Source: JBEATZ01 sp041178545 (GTDB taxonomy: Bacteria; Planctomycetota; UBA1135; UBA2386). Taken from it: DNA of 17,117 nucleotides. A program made the position numbers and the translations under genes. A model generated the notes under the pieces. It was not told the DNA's origin. It saw nothing but the letters and a program-made list of their open reading frames with translations, and did not search any database. Every line of letters starts with the position of its first letter. The stretch's first letter is position 1. The stretch covers positions 1 to 17,117 of the forward strand of contig JBEGVB010000073.1 in the NCBI GenBank assembly GCA_041178545.1, given 5' to 3'. Of the stretch, positions 16,714 through 17,117 are shown one piece after another.

Positions 16714-17117
16714 TCAGGTGGCGGAGGCGGTGAACCCTGCGTGCTGCAGGGCGGCGAGGATCGTCTCGACGTGCGCCTTGCCGCGCGTCTCCATCACCAC
16801 GTCGAGTTCGGCCCGACGCGGCGGCAGGGCACTGAACAGCCGCTGGTGCTCGATCTCGATGATGTCGGCGCCGGTTGCGCCCACGAGGCTGGTCACCTGC
16901 GCGAGCACGCCCGGGCGGTCGCTGATCTCGATGCGGATGCGCGCGATCTTGCCGTCGCGGCGCAGGCCGCGGATCAGGATGTTGGACAGGAGGCGTGAGT
17001 CGATGTTGCCGCCGCTGATGACGATGCCCACCTTCTTGCCCTCGTAGGGCTTCGGGTCGTCCATCATGGCTGCGAGTCCGACGGCACCGCCGCCCTCGGA
17101 CACGGTCTTGCAGGTGT
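16714..17117 (-). CDS. Threonine ammonia-lyase, C-terminal part (PLP-domain end plus ACT domain)
   Basis: Only the last 134 or so codons are inside the window; the frame is open to its right edge, reading TCKTVSEGGGAVGLAAM, the typical end of the PLP-binding fold of threonine/serine dehydratases. KKVGIVISGGNID closes the catalytic domain. An ACT domain follows (about the last 75 residues: ARIRIEISDRPGVLAQVTSLV, then GADIIEIEHQR and a final strand region ending at GFTASAT). The enzyme deaminates threonine to 2-oxobutanoate and ammonia. The single short ACT domain fits the roughly 400-residue class rather than the biosynthetic class with two C-terminal regulatory domains, so whether it serves isoleucine synthesis or catabolism is open. 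The GTG at 17103 is internal, not a start. It is the first visible gene of the minus-strand array. Confidence 0.9.
   Translation of the reverse strand, partial: TCKTVSEGGGAVGLAAMMDDPKPYEGKKVGIVISGGNIDSRLLSNILIRGLRRDGKIARIRIEISDRPGVLAQVTSLVGATGADIIEIEHQRLFSALPPRRAELDVVMETRGKAHVETILAALQHAGFTASAT

Overview
This GC-rich window looks like the chromosome of a planctomycete. The strongest clue is the adjacent pair of a PSCyt1/DUF1549/DUF1553 cytochrome-type protein and a Tat-exported DUF1501 protein, a hallmark gene pair of Planctomycetota. Large secreted beta-sandwich proteins (carboxypeptidase-regulatory-like repeats; a multi-module protein with a conserved-looking C-terminal domain) point the same way. 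A marine, deep-branching planctomycete is my guess; no rRNA or other marker gene is present to prove it.

Layout. (1) 2-1969 (+): 3' part of a protein built from about six CarboxypepD_reg-like modules. It meets tail to tail, with zero intergenic bases, (2) a PfkB-family sugar kinase at 1970-2851 (-). (3) Divergent from the kinase across a 54-bp AT-richer gap is an outer-membrane beta-barrel protein of the TraF_2-like type, 2906-4072 (+). (4) A perfect 17-bp-stem bidirectional terminator (4098-4135) separates it from a convergent secreted multi-module protein, 4187-5899 (-). (5) 5900-6803 holds no convincing gene. (6) 6804-7997 (+): a lipoprotein flavoenzyme of the D-amino-acid oxidase (DAO) family whose C-terminal active-site segment sits at its N-terminus, i.e. 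an apparent natural circular permutation; it is followed by a foldable three-way-junction element. (7) 8161-10116 (+): an ABC-F ATPase. (8) 17117-10151 (-): a tightly packed four-gene array of threonine ammonia-lyase (its C-terminal end), an Eco57I-like N6-adenine DNA methyltransferase, the PSCyt1/DUF1549/DUF1553 protein and the DUF1501 protein, with gaps of 3 bp, an ATGA overlap and 6 bp.

How the genes relate. Much of the window encodes the cell envelope: the repeat protein, the TraF-like barrel, the secreted protein, the DAO-like lipoprotein, the haem-binding PSCyt protein and the exported DUF1501 protein. The last two are normally encoded as a pair and are presumed to act together outside the cytoplasm. 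The methyltransferase has no visible nuclease or other restriction partner and appears transcriptionally and translationally coupled to metabolic and envelope genes. The most notable observation is the permuted DAO-like lipoprotein. No mobile element, CRISPR array, tRNA or rRNA was seen.
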